Numbered from the stretch's first letter, positions 1 through 12,696 are shown. The stretch is DNA of 64,000 bases from Caenorhabditis elegans (GCF_000002985.6 NC_003279.8:13640001-13704000), one strand, 5' to 3'. The notes: a model not told the origin generated them from the sequence alone. Made by a program: numbers and translations.

Positions 1-16
1 ATTGTTGTATGTCGAT

Positions 17-3000
17 AGAAAATCAAATTCTACACATTTTTGTCTTTTACACCATTTTCCTATTTCTCCTCCCCGCTGAGATAAACCACTTCAAAGTTTA
101 GAGGGTGAGAGAGTGTGGGGGAGGGGGAGAGTGCAGACAGTCTGCATTCTCCCTACTCTCCCCCTCCCCCACACTCTCTCACCCTCAAAAATTCGAAACG
201 GTGTATCTCCGCGGGGAGGAGAGATAGAAAGTTGATGTAAAATACAAAAATGTGTAGAATAATGTGTAGATTATTTTTCCAGTTGTAGTTTTCTAGTTTG
301 TAGTTTGTAGTCTGTAGTTTATCATCACAATAATTAAAACATGAATAATATAATATATACAAGAAAGTCTAGACAAGTAGGCTAAGTGGCAAAAAGTTCA
401 ATAGTTCAATAGAGTCCAATAGAGCGCGATTGCTCACGGATTCACAAGTGTCCCATATAGTATATCATCCTGGGGACTTGTCAGGTATCTGTAAATTTTG
501 AACTTTTTTCAAAAAGAATTCTTAATAGAGCGCACTTACCTCGGCGTGTTTAGTCGAACCTCCAAATCCCTCAAATCTCGATACAGTTGTTCTCCTTTCA
601 ACCATCCATGATCCAGACACTGTTCGATTGACATTCGAGCTTCGATCTGGAAATTAAAGAATTTGACACTACGTGGAAATTATAGCAAATGATACCTCCA
701 CTTTCAGCAATTTTTGAATCAAATCAACTGCCAGAGGCTCTACTTCACTCCATGGCTCCGTAGGGAACATAAAGGACGCATTTTGGATTTGCTCCGATAT
801 CTGAAATTAATTGGTTGTAGTTTGTAGTTTGTAGTTTTTATGTTGTGGTGCATGATTTGAAGTTAATGTATCACTGTTGTAGTTATGGTATGATAGGATA
901 TGTTCAGTTTTTAGTGGTCGTTTCTAAACTTTCATTCTGTAGTTTGTAGTTTGTAGTTTGTAGTTTGTAGTTTGTTGTGTGTGTATTTTTTTAGTTAGTG
1001 ATTTTTAGTTCAAATATACCTCGGAACTATCATTCGCTCAACTACTATTATAGAAACACGCCAAGCAGAGACTCAACATTTTTTTTTGGCCACTAGTTTG
1101 TAGATTGCAGTGCATTCTCACAAAAACTACAAAAATTTCGAAGTTTTTGGCAAACTTTTCATTTGTAAACCCGAAAATTGATAGAAAAATTGAGGATTTT
1201 CAAGTTTTTTACTATATTTCCAAAACTAAAAAAGTTATCTGAAAAAGTTTTATATACAAAATGTTTCCCTTCAAATTCTGTGCATTTTGTTAGTTGAAAA
1301 CTTTTTTCTAGCTGCTTTCCCGGAGATACGCGCGATAGAAAATTCAACGGCGAGAGAGTGTGGGGGGAGGGGAGAGCGCCGATATACAAACCTTTGAAGC
1401 GGTGTATCTCGGCGGGCAGGAAAGATAGAAAGTGGGTGTAAGAGACAAAATTGTGTAGAATTTTGCGCTCTATTGGTGTAAGTAAAGCTTGAAGTGTTTT
1501 GAGACAAAAATATTTTTTGGAAAATAAAATAAAATTTCTTATATAAAAAACATCAAGTTTCAGATCCATTGATAGATACCAAAATTCTAAGCATTTTTGT
1601 TTTCCACGCCATGTTTCTAACTGCCCGCATTGCAGAGTTACAAGCGTTAAAAGATTTAGGGGTGAGAGAGTGTGGGCGGAGGGGAGAGTGCAGACAGGGC
1701 AAACTTCAAAATGGTGTATCTCAACGGGGAGGGAAGATAGAAAGTTGGTACAAGAGACGAAAATGTGTAGAATTTTATTTTCTAAAAAAAAATCCTCACC
1801 TCCTCTCCCTCATTAAACGGGAAAGTTCCAGATAACGTGACATAAATAATGACACCAACAGACCACATATCCAGAGACTTATTATATCCTTTTCTCTGTA
1901 ACACTTCAGGTGGAAGGTAGGCAGGTGTGCCGACAACAGTCTTCCTAAACTGTGACTCTGGAATGAATCGGGCGTAGCCAAAGTCACAGATCTTTGTCTG
2001 CGGAAAGTTTGATCCCATATCCGAGAGGAGTACGTTTTCCGGTTTAAGGTCACAATGTGCAATTCCCTGATCGTGAAGGTATTTCAAGGCGCATAGGATT
2101 TGGACGAGCAGGAATTTTGTGGCTCGGGAGTTGAGTCGACCAAGTTCTTGACTGAAAAAATTTTAAATTTTAAAAACATTTTTATATCACAAAAAAGATA
2201 TTAAAATTCTAATCATTTTTGCTTTTGGAATCATTATTCTATCTCCTCTCCTCGCCGAGATACGCCGTTTCAAAGATTAGAGGGTGAGAGAGTGTGGGGG
2301 GAGGGGAGAGTGCAGGCTGTGTGCACTCTCCCCTCACCCCACACTTTCTCACCTGTAAATTTTTAAAGTGGTCTATCTCGGCGGGGAAAAAAGATAGAAA
2401 CATGGTTTAAGAGACAAAAATGCTTAGAATTTAATTATCTATAGAATTAAATAAAGTTTGGCTAAGAAACTTAATTTTTTTTTTTAAATTTTCTAAAAAA
2501 ATTTTCAAAAAACAAACATTGAATTAGAATTGAATTGCATATATTATAAAGAGATGCATTCTGTCTATCCGCTTTTTTATACCCGATTTGTAACAAAATT
2601 GAAAGAAATTTAGGAAAACGCAAAATAAATATTTTGAAGTTTCTTTGCCAAACTTTTTTTAGGTTGTAGAAAATTCAATTCTAAACATTTTTGTCTGTTA
2701 CATCATTTTCCTATCTCTCTTCTCCGCCGAGATACGCCGTTTCAAAGATTAGAGGGTGAGAAAGTGTGGGGGAAGGGGAGAGTGCAGGCAGTCTGCACTC
2801 TCCTCACTCTCCCCTCACTCCACACTCTCTCGCACCAAAACTTTGAAGCGAAGTATCTCGGCGGGGAAATGAGATAGAAAAATGATTCCTGAAGCAAAAA
2901 TGTTGAGAATTTGATTTTCTACCGACTGAAATAAATTTCATTACATATTTTCTTTTTTCCACTTTTTTTCACTTAAAGCCATGTATCTCAAAAACTAGAA

Positions 3001-4535
3001 TAGTTTTCAAAAAACTTTCAACTAACAAAATATAGGAAATTTGATTTTCTACAATTTGTTAGTTGACAACTATTCTCTATCATCAGAAATAAAAAATTTA
3101 TCAATGTTTTCTTCCGACTAACCTCAAAATCATCTCCAACATATCACCATTCATTTTCTCCATTACCACAAATATTTTATCTTTCGTCTCACACATAAAC
3201 TCTAAGCACACAATTCCTGGATGACATGTCTGTTGTAGAATTGCAACTTCTGCACGCATCGATTCTGCTCCACTTCCTTTTTTCGAAAATCTCTCTTTTG
3301 ATATTACCTGAAAGTTTTATTCTAATTTTTTTAATTTTTTTAATGTAAATAAATAGAAAATCAAATTCTACACATTTTTGTCTTTTAAACTAAGTTTTTA
3401 TCTCTCCTCCCCGCCGAGATACACCGCTTTGAAGTTTTAGTGGTGAGAGAGTGTGGAGGGAGGGGAGAGCGCAGACACTCCAAAACTTCAAACGCTTGTA
3501 TCTCGGCGGGGAGAGGTACTAGAAAAAAGTTTTCAACTAACAAAATGTGTAAAATTTCACGAGGAATATTTTGTTAGTTGACAATTTTTGACTAGTTCTT
3601 CTAGTTTTTGAGATATACCTTCACAGCGACCTCTTTTCCGGAATGCCTCTGAATTGCCGAGTAAACCGTTCCAAATTGACCGCTTCCTAGTGTTTTATCA
3701 CTTAATACTTGATATAAATTTGCAAATTCCAGCGCTTGCTCTGCATTATCCTCGTTTCGAGATGGTGGTTGAAGTGATTCTTTGATGAACTGAAAATTAA
3801 AAAATTTATTTTTAAAAAATCAGTAATCAATTGTGTCGATAGAAAATCAAATTCTATACATTTTTGTCTTTTGAATCATTTTTCTATCTTCTCTCCAAGC
3901 GGAGTTACAGGCAGCTGAAGTTTTGCAGGCGAGAGAGTGTGGTGGAGGGGGAGGGCGCAGGCATTCTGCACTCTCCCCCTCTCCCACACTCTCTCGTGCC
4001 AAAATCTTTAAAGTGGTCTATCTCGACGGGGAGAAGCGATAGAAACATGGTTTAAAAGACAAAAATGCTTAAAATTTGATTTTCTATCGAATCAAATAAG
4101 TTTGGCTAAGAAACTTAAAAATATTTTTTGAATTTTCTATAATAAAAAAAAATAATTAAATATTAGAATTACAAATCTGTATGAAATTCTATGAATTTTT
4201 AAAATCTATTTTCTTTAATTCATAGTCAACCAGTTTGAATTGAAACTGAAGCGAAATACTAAAAAAAAAATAATTTGAAGTTTCTCCGCTGAACTATATT
4301 TGGTTCGCTAGAAAATAAAATTCTAAGCATTTTTGTCTTTTACACCATTTTTCTATCTCTCCTCCCCGCGGAGATACACCGCTTCGAAGTTTTGGGTGTC
4401 TGCGCTCTCCCCTCCCCCCACACTCTCTCGCCCCAAAACTTTGAAGCGGCGTATCTCGGCAGGGAGAAGCGGTAGAAAAATGGTTTAAGAGACAAAAATG
4501 TTCACAATTTAGTCCTCTATCGATTGAAGTATAGT
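17..4535. repeat. Foldback repeat family A, eight copies in and beside dkf-1 introns
   Basis: Each copy is a 210-290 bp imperfect palindrome. Its outer arms read like AAATTCTACACATTTTTGTC and its inner arms like GATACACCGCTTCAAAG. The core is GAGAGAGTGTGG-G-rich on one side and its complement on the other. Copies are near 17-275, 1265-1475, 1571-1785, 2193-2450, 2657-2930, 3353-3570, 3838-4090 and 4308-4535. Some keep both arms, while 1265-1475, 1571-1785 and 3353-3570 are shortened around the core. This looks like a MITE or foldback element. I see no transposase. Confidence 0.85.
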
Positions 4536-7500
4536 TTTCATAAATAAAATAAATTACCTGAAACCACATTGTAGTATTAGAAGATGGTCGAACACTCATA
4601 CTACGTGGAATCTTCTTCGGTGGCCCTCCAGAGAATGCATGATAGTCCTCTCCAACACAGAAAACCGTATTCGTAGTGGTTCGAATTTCGAAACAATGCG
4701 GCGGATGTTTAGCAAGTACAGACTTCCCGTTATTCTGTACAACTGATGTAATCTCAGCGAGTGGTATGATACGGTATACCCTATTCGGGTTAACACCTAT
4801 ACCCTCTGAATATTCATTATATAAATGAATTGCATTACTCTGCATCATCCAATAATGTTTTAGACGTCTTTCTGGATCCGAAAGTATAAAATGCATCATC
4901 CATCCTTCCAGTTTCTTCTTTTCTGTTGCTCGTGTGCCTACTTGGCCTGAAATTCTAGATTTAAAAATTTTTTCTCAGAATTTTCATGTCAATTTTCGAA
5001 TTCCCCGTACTTGTTTACCCCGCGAACTAAATTTTGAGCTTTCAAAACGCAAATTGCGTAAAATTCGGTGTTATGGGGGTACTGTAGTCGGTGTTTGCGT
5101 ACTCGCGAAGCTACAGTACCCCCGAAACTTGAAAATTGAGCTAGCGACTTGGGAAAAAACGTATTATACGTGATTTTTTGTGAGAAGTTTGAATTTCTAC
5201 AATAAAATTCTTGAAAATCAAAAATTTTGGACGAAATTTTGTAATTTAGCAAAATATTTTTAACTTCTAGATTTAAAACTTTTTTCGCAGAATTTTCATG
5301 TCAATTTTCGAATTCCCGGGACTTTTTTACCCCTAAATCCCTATTTTAAGCTCTCAATTCAGAAATTTCGTAAAATTCGGTGTTTTAAGTTACTGTAGTC
5401 GGTGTTTGCGTACTCGCGAAGATACAGTAACCCGAAAACTTGAAAATTGAGCTAGCGGCTCGGGAAAAAACACACTAGACGTAATTTTTTGTGAGAAATT
5501 TGAATTTTAACATGAAAATACTGGAGAATCAAAAATTCCGTTCGAAATTTTGTAATTTAACAAAACATACTTGAATTTCTAGATTTCAAACTTTTTTCTT
5601 AGAACTTTTATATGGATTTTCGAATTTCCCGTGTCTTTTTATTACTAGGAACACAATTTTCAGCTCTAAAATCGCAATTTCCGTAAAATTAGGTAAAATT
5701 AAACGAGAAATTTGAATTTTTTAAATGAAAACTTTGGAAAATAGAGCATTTTGTACGAAATTTTGTAATTTATCAAAACATCTTGAATTTCTAGATTTCA
5801 AACTGATTTCTCACAATTTTTATGTTAATTTTCGAATTCCCCGTACTTTTTTACACCTTAATTTCTATTTTAAGCCTCCAAACTGCAAATTGCGTAAAAT
5901 TCGGTGTTTTGGGTTACTGTAGTCGGTTTTTTGCGTACTCGCGATGCTACAGTAACCCGTAAACTTAAAAATTGAGGTGGCGGCTCAGGAAAAAATGTTT
6001 TAGAGGTAAAATTAAACGAGAAATTCGAATTTTAATTTTAAAATTCTTGAAAATTAACATTTTTTCTGAAAATAAAAATTCCAAAAAAAAAAAATTTTTT
6101 GAAAATTTTCCAAACCAAACCTGGCAACCGGAACAATGGAATATTATCCGAAGAAGATGATCCAGGACCTTCTGGATCCGTAAAATTGACTCTAGAAATG
6201 GCATTTTCCGACAAAACACAGTTCGAAGCGAGCTCCATCGCACATTTTCTGTGCACATTGACACCACAATCACGGCATTTTAGACCTTGTTTGACGAGTC
6301 CGACGAGTAAATGATCACATACTTTACAGACAGTAAACTGTCGGTAACTATGTTCGATTAAAGTGTGTGGGAGTCCTGAAAAATAAAATTGAAAATTTTG
6401 CAAAAAATTTTTTTTTGAAAATTTTCATAAAATCAATTTTTCTCAAAAACTAATAACGCTATCAAAAAGTTGAGTTGTAGGCAATTTGTAGCAAATTTTA
6501 TAAGCTACAATTTAAAAATTGACAATTTTTTGATAGCTTTTCTAGTTTTTGAGACATTTGACTTTGGAAAAAGAGTTCACTGAGAAAAAAAGTTTTTTTT
6601 TGCCGCTCGCAAAACTTTCCGTATCTTAAAAACTATAAAAGCTAGAAAAATGTCTTAACATAAAAAATATAGGTATTGAAATTTACTACATTTTATTAGT
6701 TAGCAACTTTTTGATAACTCTCCTAGTTTTTGAGAAATTCAAATTTGAAAAAAAATTCTCAATAAAAAAGTTTTTTTGGAAATTTAAATTTTATAAAAAT
6801 TTATTTTTCTCAAAAACTGATAAAGCTATCAAAAAATTGTTAACAAACAATTTGTAGTAAATATTACAAACTACAGTTTAGAAATTGACAATTTTTGATA
6901 CCTTCCATAGTTTTTGAGATATTTGACTTTGAAAAAAGAGTTCTCTAAAAAAATTTTTTTTATCCTCTAGCAAAACCTTCCGTATCTCAAAAACTAATAA
7001 AGCTTAAAAAAATGTTTTAAAATACAAAAGAGAGGTATTAAAATTCACTAAATTTTGTTAGTTAACAACTTTTTGATAGCTTTTCTAGTTTTTGAGAAAT
7101 TCAATTTTGAAAAAAAAAATTTTTTTTGAGGATTTTTTTTTCAATTTTTTTTTTTTGTTTTTTTCGCAAACCAAAAATTCTTACCAGTAGGAGTTGACAA
7201 AGCAGCCACCGGGAACCCCGTAGGCGTCGTAGGTATTGGTGGGAGGATCGGAGGTCTGGAAGGCTGAGCTCCCGGAGCTCCAGGAGCACCACAATTATTC
7301 CTTGCAGCATTTGAACATCTTTTATGAAAATTTCCATTACAATTCTTGCATTTTACACCTTGTCGCATTAATCCAGTTAGCATTTCTCCACAAAAGTCAC
7401 AAAATGTCGGCCGCATGTAGGACTCGGGCTCAACTACGTGGGGGATAACAGCTGCTTCTGTACGGTCTACTAGAATGATTTCTAGGATTGAGCCGGACGT

Positions 7501-8397
7501 CTGAAATATATAAATTTGTTTGAAAATTTGATAAGTGCCGAAAAAAAAAATTTTTTTTTGAAAATACCAACTACAGTAACCCAAAACACCGAATTTTACG
7601 AAATTTGCGAATTGAGCGCTGAAAATTTGGTTTTCGGGGTGAAAATAGGTGGGGAATTCGAAAATCAATATGAAAATTTTTTGAATGCCTGAAATTTTGG
7701 AAATTTCTGAAAAAAAATTTCATTCAAAAAAAATTGTATCGAAAAAAACACATGTTTGTATTTGATAGTTATTTTTTGTATTTCTTTGAATTCTACAGAC
7801 TACAAACTACAAACTACAAACTATAAGAATTTAAATTTTTAAGCAACTATTTTCTGTGTTCATTTCCTTCAAACCCACATAACTTTGCTCAAATTTAATA
7901 TTTTTTACTAAATTTTGTTCTAAAACCAAACTTAATTTTTAGACTACTACAAACTACAAACTACAAACTACAAAAACCCACAATTTGAGATGCCGAAGTG
8001 ATTGGATAAAGCAGTGTAGGGGAGTTGTATTCGTGGCGGAAGAGGTACATATTCCTGGTATCCAAATTCCCGAATCCTTGAACTATTTGACGTGCACGTT
8101 CCATTAACATGTCCAGCATCTGGAAAATTTGAGATATTTGCAATAGAGCGCGGTTGGAAACTTTTAAAAAATTTTGAAAATTTTGAAAAAAAAAATCAAA
8201 AAAAAAATTGTTTTTTGGAATTTTTTTTCAAATTCAAGATTATTTTGAAAAAGTTGTTTTAAGACTACAAAGACTACAAAGACTACAAAAACTACACAAA
8301 CCTGTTCATGACGTATCAATGGGACCATTTCCCGTGTACCACCGTACCGTAACACCACATGGTCACCGTAGTCGGTGGACCCCTGGGAGCCATCCAT
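540..8397 (-). CDS. dkf-1: Protein kinase D family kinase DKF-1 (3' end outside window)
   Basis: Diacylglycerol-responsive Ser/Thr kinase of the PKD family. Ten exons join in frame on the minus strand: 8397-8302, 8119-7982, 7500-7185, 6375-6121, 4946-4558, 3789-3619, 3307-3123, 2151-1800, 800-696, 646-540. They give 704 codons plus 2 nt, so one short last exon should lie left of base 1; I recall about 722 residues for C. elegans DKF-1. Two C1 zinc fingers sit near residues 99-148 and 187-236 (HX12CX2C pattern), a PH domain near 280-375, then the kinase: P-loop GSGQFG at 433-438, Lys455, HCDLKPEN with Asp551, DFG at 573-575. The activation loop reads [10 protein letters not shown] with Thr588. 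The start follows an acceptor (AATTTCAG at about 8408), which suits trans-splicing. Acceptors and phases agree at every junction. Large introns hold foldback repeats. Confidence 0.95.
4950..6000. repeat. Repeat family C in dkf-1 intron 4 (four units)
   Basis: Four successive units of roughly 210-330 bp begin near 4950, 5270, 5580 and 5790. Each full unit holds CTGTAGTCGGT, TTGCGTACTCGCGA and GCTACAGTA, followed by a stretch like AGCTAGCGGCTCGGGAAAAA. The paired CTGTAG/CTACAG arms form a short hairpin. The third unit lacks the hairpin. Further copies lie at 7565-7680 (partial) and 11220-12110. Confidence 0.8.
6430..7110. repeat. Repeat family B hairpins in dkf-1 intron 3
   Basis: Tandem hairpin units near 6430-6560, 6610-6750, 6795-6925 and 6960-7110. 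One arm reads TCTCAAAAACTAAAAAAGCT then TTAACTAACAAAAT-like sequence. The other arm is its inverted copy, ending in AGTTTTTGAGA. The same family recurs at 9616-10600 and 51357-51660. Confidence 0.75.
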
Positions 8398-9418
8398 TTT
8401 GGTGCCTGAAATTGGGTGGCAGTTAGCATTGGAGCGTGATTGCACAATTGGACAAATTATGAAGAAAATGATTTGGCGGTAAATTCGTAATTTTGAGGGA
8501 AAAAATTTTCAAAATTTTTTTTCGAAATTTTTTTTTGAAATTATCGATTTTTCTCCATTTTTATCTTTTTTTTTGTCAGAAAAAATCTGAAAAATTGAGT
8601 TTTTGATAGATTTTTATTAGAAAATGTGAAAATTATCAAAATTGAAAATTCCAAAAAAAATTATTTTTTTTTTTGGAATTTTTTCAAATTTTTTTGAAAA
8701 AATTGATTTTCTCCCAAAATTATTTATTTTATTTTCTAAAAACTAAAGAAAATGTACTTGAAACGCTATTTTTTTAAATAAAAATTTAAAAAATTGGGTA
8801 AGAATAAGAAAATACTCGAAAATAGAGCAAAACTTTTTACTAAATTTTTTTTGGAAAAATATTGATTTTTGCCCAAAATTTATTGATATTTATGTTCAAA
8901 AAAGTTTAAAATAATGTTTAAAACAATATAATTTTGAAAGAAAAACTCGAAAATGGAGAAAAAAATTTAAAAAAAAACCTTTTTTTTTTTTTTTTTGGAA
9001 TAAAAATTGATTTTGTTCTCAAAAAATTATTGATTTTTTTTATTTAAAAAACTTGAAATAGTGTGTAAAATAATTTTTTTTTTTCGAAAAAACTAGAAAA
9101 TGGAGAAAAAAATTTGCCAAAAAATAGAATTTTTTAAAAATTTTTTTGGAGAAAAATTTTGATTTTTTCTCAAAATTTATTGATTTTTATATTACAGAAA
9201 AATTAAAATAATATGTAAAAAAATATTTTTTGAAAGAAAAAACTAGAAAATGAAGAAAACAATTTTTTTTGCAAAAAATTTTTTTTTCAATAAAATTCAC
9301 AAATTCTCCGTAAAAGCTTCAAAACCCTCCTACTGAGTCATAGTATTTGTTTCAAAAACATTAATAATCCCGGGGTCTTTTATCAATACACCTCACAAAT
9401 ATTTGATGATGGTCTCAC

Positions 9419-9480
9419 CGCGATCTTTCAAACGGTCACTTGATGACGTAAATGGGCGGAGCTTCGGATGTTTCAATGAT
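9419..9480 (-). promoter_or_regulatory. Possible dkf-1 5' untranslated exon with CRE-like site
   Basis: Read on the minus strand, this is an unusually non-repetitive patch about 1 kb upstream of the dkf-1 start codon. It ends in a good splice donor (GATCGCG then GTGAGACC at 9418-9411), and a TTTCAG acceptor lies just before the start codon. A CRE/ATF-type TGACGTAA is at 9444-9451. It could be a leader exon or core promoter, but only the donor and the motif support this. Confidence 0.3.
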
Positions 9481-9615
9481 TTTTTTTTCGAGAGGAATTA
9501 ATTTTTTATAATTGGCTGCCAAAAGGACATATGAGTCATCGTTCTTTGGTCATTAGACAGGGAATAGGGGGATAGGGGGAAAGAGGGAGAGATTTTTAAA
9601 GTTGCCTCGGAAAAA

Positions 9616-10600
9616 CTCCCATATCTCAAAAACTAAAAGAGCTAGAAAAAAGTTTTCAACTAACAAAATATAGCCCGTAAAATTTTCTACATTTTGTTAG
9701 TTAAAAACTTTTTTTGGCTTTTTTAGTTTTTGAGATACAAGGCTTTAAAGATTGGTGGAGGCGCTGGGCCTCTGGGCCTCACCAATTGGAAAACCTTTGT
9801 AACTCAAAAACTGGTGTAGCTGGAAAAAAGGTGTCAACTATCAACTTATAGAGAATTTTAAAAGCTACGTTTTATTAGTGGACACATTTTTTCTAGGTCT
9901 TCTAGATTTTGAGATATTTCAGTTTTTACCTAGATCGTAAAAAAAAACATTTTGAAAAAAAATTTTTTTTTTGGAATGTTTGAAAAATTTTCAAATAAAC
10001 TTTTTTATGGTACAATACTTTTATAATTCATTCCACATTAATATTTAAAGTTTCTTTTCAAAATAATTTCGAAAAATAACACTTTGAACTTAAAAAAATA
10101 TATATAGTGTTTTTTTCAATTTGTTAAAACCAGAATTTCTCAAAAACTAAAAAAAAAAGCTTGAAAAAGTAGTAAATTATCAAAATATAGATAATAATAA
10201 GAGCTATATTATGTCAGTTAGCAACTTTTTGATAGCTTTTTTTAGTTTTGGAGGGAATCGAGTTTTAAAAAAATTTCAAAAAATTTTTTTGAAAAAAAAA
10301 CCATCCAGAGCCTTTTTTTATTAATCCTACTAAAAAGTTTTTTTAATCAAAAAATAGGAAATTTCAAGGGCTACATATTGTTAGTTGGCAAAATTTTGAT
10401 AGCTCTTTTAGTTTTTGAGATGCCAATTTTTTCCTCGACCAAAAAAAATTTTTTTTTGCAAAAGTTTTTTAAACATTCACAACTTTTTTTAATGAATCCT
10501 ATCAAACATTTGTTAACTACTGAACTATAGCAAATTACATAACCTACAAATTTTTAGTTTACAACTTTTTTCTAGCTATAACGTTTTTCAAGTTATAGGC
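9616..10600. repeat. Repeat family B hairpins, intergenic
   Basis: Five hairpin units near 9616-9745, 9790-9915, 10136-10252, 10320-10430 and 10490-10590, with the same arms as in dkf-1 intron 3. The spacers are A/T homopolymer-rich. No coding signal is visible from 8400 to 12250. Confidence 0.7.
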
Positions 10601-10849
10601 AAAAAAGGCAGAGTCCCTGTGGGAAAAGGTATTGCCCACGTGGAAACTGAGGGATAAGAGAGTGAAGAGAAAAGGGGAAGAAATAGGAAAAAGTGCGATA
10701 AAAATCTTAAGATTTATGAAATCTTATAGGTCTTATAAATTATTAGACAAAATGCAAAATTTCCAAAAAAATTTTTTTTCGGAATAATCGAAAGATTTGG
10801 GTCAAGCCGAGAAATGTATTGTTGTTCGTACATGTTTCTGTGACTGTAT

Positions 10850-10996
10850 TGGAATAAAAGACGAGAGAGATAGAGAGAGAGTAGAGACGCAGAGATGCAG
10901 AGAAAGGCCTCCGCGCACCCCCCCCCCCCCCCGCCAACCACTTGGACCGGTTATTTTAAGGAGAGAGATGGAGAGAGAATTAGAGAGTACAGAGAG
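10850..10996. repeat. GAGAGA-rich tract with a C homopolymer
   Basis: A GAGAGA-type purine tract runs through about 10860-10900 and resumes at 10960-10996. Between them is a run of about 14-16 C near 10918-10933. It is a simple-sequence tract between dkf-1 and the secreted-peptide gene, and short reading frames across it are composition artefacts. Confidence 0.7.
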
Positions 10997-11219
10997 AAAA
11001 CTGTTTTATTATCTGTTTGCGGGAAAAGGAGATACCACTCAATTTGTTGGTTGGAGGAAAACAATTTTTTTTGGGAAATTTTTTTGTTCCTAAAATTTGT
11101 TAGATTCTGAAAAAATCAAATTTTTCATATTTTTTTTCAAATTAATAAACCTCTCGTTAATGTTCTATTTTTGTGCCAAAGATTTTCGAGAAAAACATTA
11201 TTTTCAAAAAAAAAATCAA

Positions 11220-12110
11220 AAATCCCCCGAACTTTCTCAAATTTCAGCGGTTCAAAATTTTTTTTGGAAATTTTCATATTGATTTTTGAATTCCTTGCAC
11301 TTTTTTACCCCTATAACGCGATCTTAAGCTTTCAAATCGCAATTTCCGTCAAATTCGGTGTTTTGGGGTACTGTAGTCGGTGTTTGCGTACTTTCAAAGC
11401 TACAGTAACCCAGAAACTTTCAAAATCGAGTTAGCGGCTCGGGAAAAAGTGTACCGTGTGTGAATTTTGGCGAAGAATTTGAATTTGTTAATAAGAAACC
11501 ATGAAATTCAAAACAATATGCAGAAATTCGATATTTTCCCAAAAAATCTTAAATTTCAGCCGTTTAGAAAATTTTCTGAAAATTTTCATATTGATTTTTG
11601 AACTCCCCACCTATTTTTACGCCTATAGCCCAATTTTAGGATCTGAATTCGGAAATGGCGTCTAATTCGGTGTATTTTGGTACTGTAGTCGGTGTTTGCG
11701 TACTTTCGAAGCTACAGTAACCCGGAAAACTTAAAAATTGAGATAGCGCCTCAGGAATAAGTGCGGAAAGGGTGAAATTGAACGGAGAATTCAATTTTAT
11801 GCATGAAATTGTTTAAAAATTTTGATTTCTGACAGAAAATGTGAAATATTTCAAAAATACTTAAATTTCAGGCATTCAAAAAATTTTCTGAAAGTTTTCA
11901 TTTTGATTTTCGAATTCCTCGTACCTTTTACGCCTATGACCCAATTTTCAGCGATCAAATCGCAATTTTCGTAAAATTCGGTGTATTGGGGTACTGTAGT
12001 TGGTGTTTGCGTACTTTCGAAGCTACAGTACCCCGGTAACTCAAAAATTGAGCTAGCGGCTCGGGAAAAAAAGCGGAAGGGGTAAAATTAGGCGCTGAAA
12101 TCGAATTTTG
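11220..12110. repeat. Repeat family C, three intergenic units
   Basis: Three units near 11220-11450, 11550-11760 and 11870-12090 carry the ACTGTAGTCGGTGTTTGCGTAC core, the GCTACAGTA partner arm and the AGCGGCTCGGGAAAAA-like tail. The spacing of about 320 bp suggests segmental tandem duplication. Confidence 0.8.
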
Positions 12111-12262
12111 ATATGAAAATGTTTTTAAATTAATATCTGGGGCTGAAAAACGTTTCAAAATTTTTTTTCTTCAATATTCATGAATTCAGATATCCTGCCG
12201 CTTTTGAACCTGAAAATCAACATTTCTCACAAAAAATCCTGCTTCTGAATAATTGCGGTAAG

Positions 12263-12300
12263 AAAATCCACGTCATAAATTTTTTATGACGTGGATTTTT
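12263..12300. promoter_or_regulatory. 17-bp perfect inverted repeat carrying TGACGTGG
   Basis: The arms 12263-12279 and 12284-12300 are perfect reverse complements with a 4-nt loop. Each arm holds TGACGTGG on one strand, which matches the unfolded-protein-response element bound by XBP-1/ATF6-type bZIP factors. It lies about 240 bp upstream of the secreted-peptide start. Function is inferred from the motif and position. Confidence 0.4.
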
Positions 12301-12481
12301 GCAGAAACGTTTCTTTTTTTTTTGCTTTTATTTCTTTCAAAAACCATGAAATTTCCAGCTTTTCCAACTGAACTTCCGATCTTCGACCTGAACTGCAAAC
12401 GCTAGAAATTGCAAAAACCCCCTAAAAAAGTATGCAAAAAACGAATGGTTTAGCACCCCGCGGGTGCAATAAACGTTCCAG

Positions 12482-12488
12482 TATAAAA
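12482..12488 (+). promoter_or_regulatory. TATA box of the small secreted-peptide gene
   Basis: TATAAAA lies 48-54 bases before the ATG at 12536, which would put transcription start near 12513. None of the other genes here shows such a clear TATA box close to its start. Confidence 0.6.
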
Positions 12489-12535
12489 GATTCCCAGTTT
12501 TTGTCCGAAAATCCATCATCCACCACTTCCTCAAC

Positions 12536-12696
12536 ATGTTCCGTCGTGTCTTCGTCCTCATCGCTGTAAGTTTCAATTTCTTCAGGATTTGTGTAAACCT
12601 AGAACATTCCAGATCCTTCTCCAAATCTTCATCGCCTCTGCCGATCACGTTACCATCAAGGCTCCAGTTGCCACGTGCAAGGTTGATAAGGACTGA
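12536..12696 (+). CDS. Small secreted peptide, 37 residues
   Basis: Two exons, 12536-12565 and 12613-12696, are separated by a 47-nt intron with GTAAGT donor and TTCCAG acceptor. The product starts MFRRVFVLIAILLQIFIASA, a textbook signal peptide (positive n-region, hydrophobic core, small residues before the cut). That leaves a mature peptide of about 17 residues with one cysteine. A TATA box upstream and AATAAA at 12711-12716, 14 bases past the stop, make this a complete transcription unit. I do not recognise the mature peptide. It could be a neuropeptide-like or immune effector peptide, but no dibasic processing site or known repeat is visible. Confidence 0.7.

Noticed and set aside
153..1835. 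Short open frames at the left end (about 70-136 codons)
   Set aside because: They fall within the foldback repeats of family A and recur with each copy.
10714..11110. Pro-rich or Gly-rich short proteins near 10.9 kb
   Set aside because: They depend on the C homopolymer and the GAGAGA tract, and no splice sites or start context support them.
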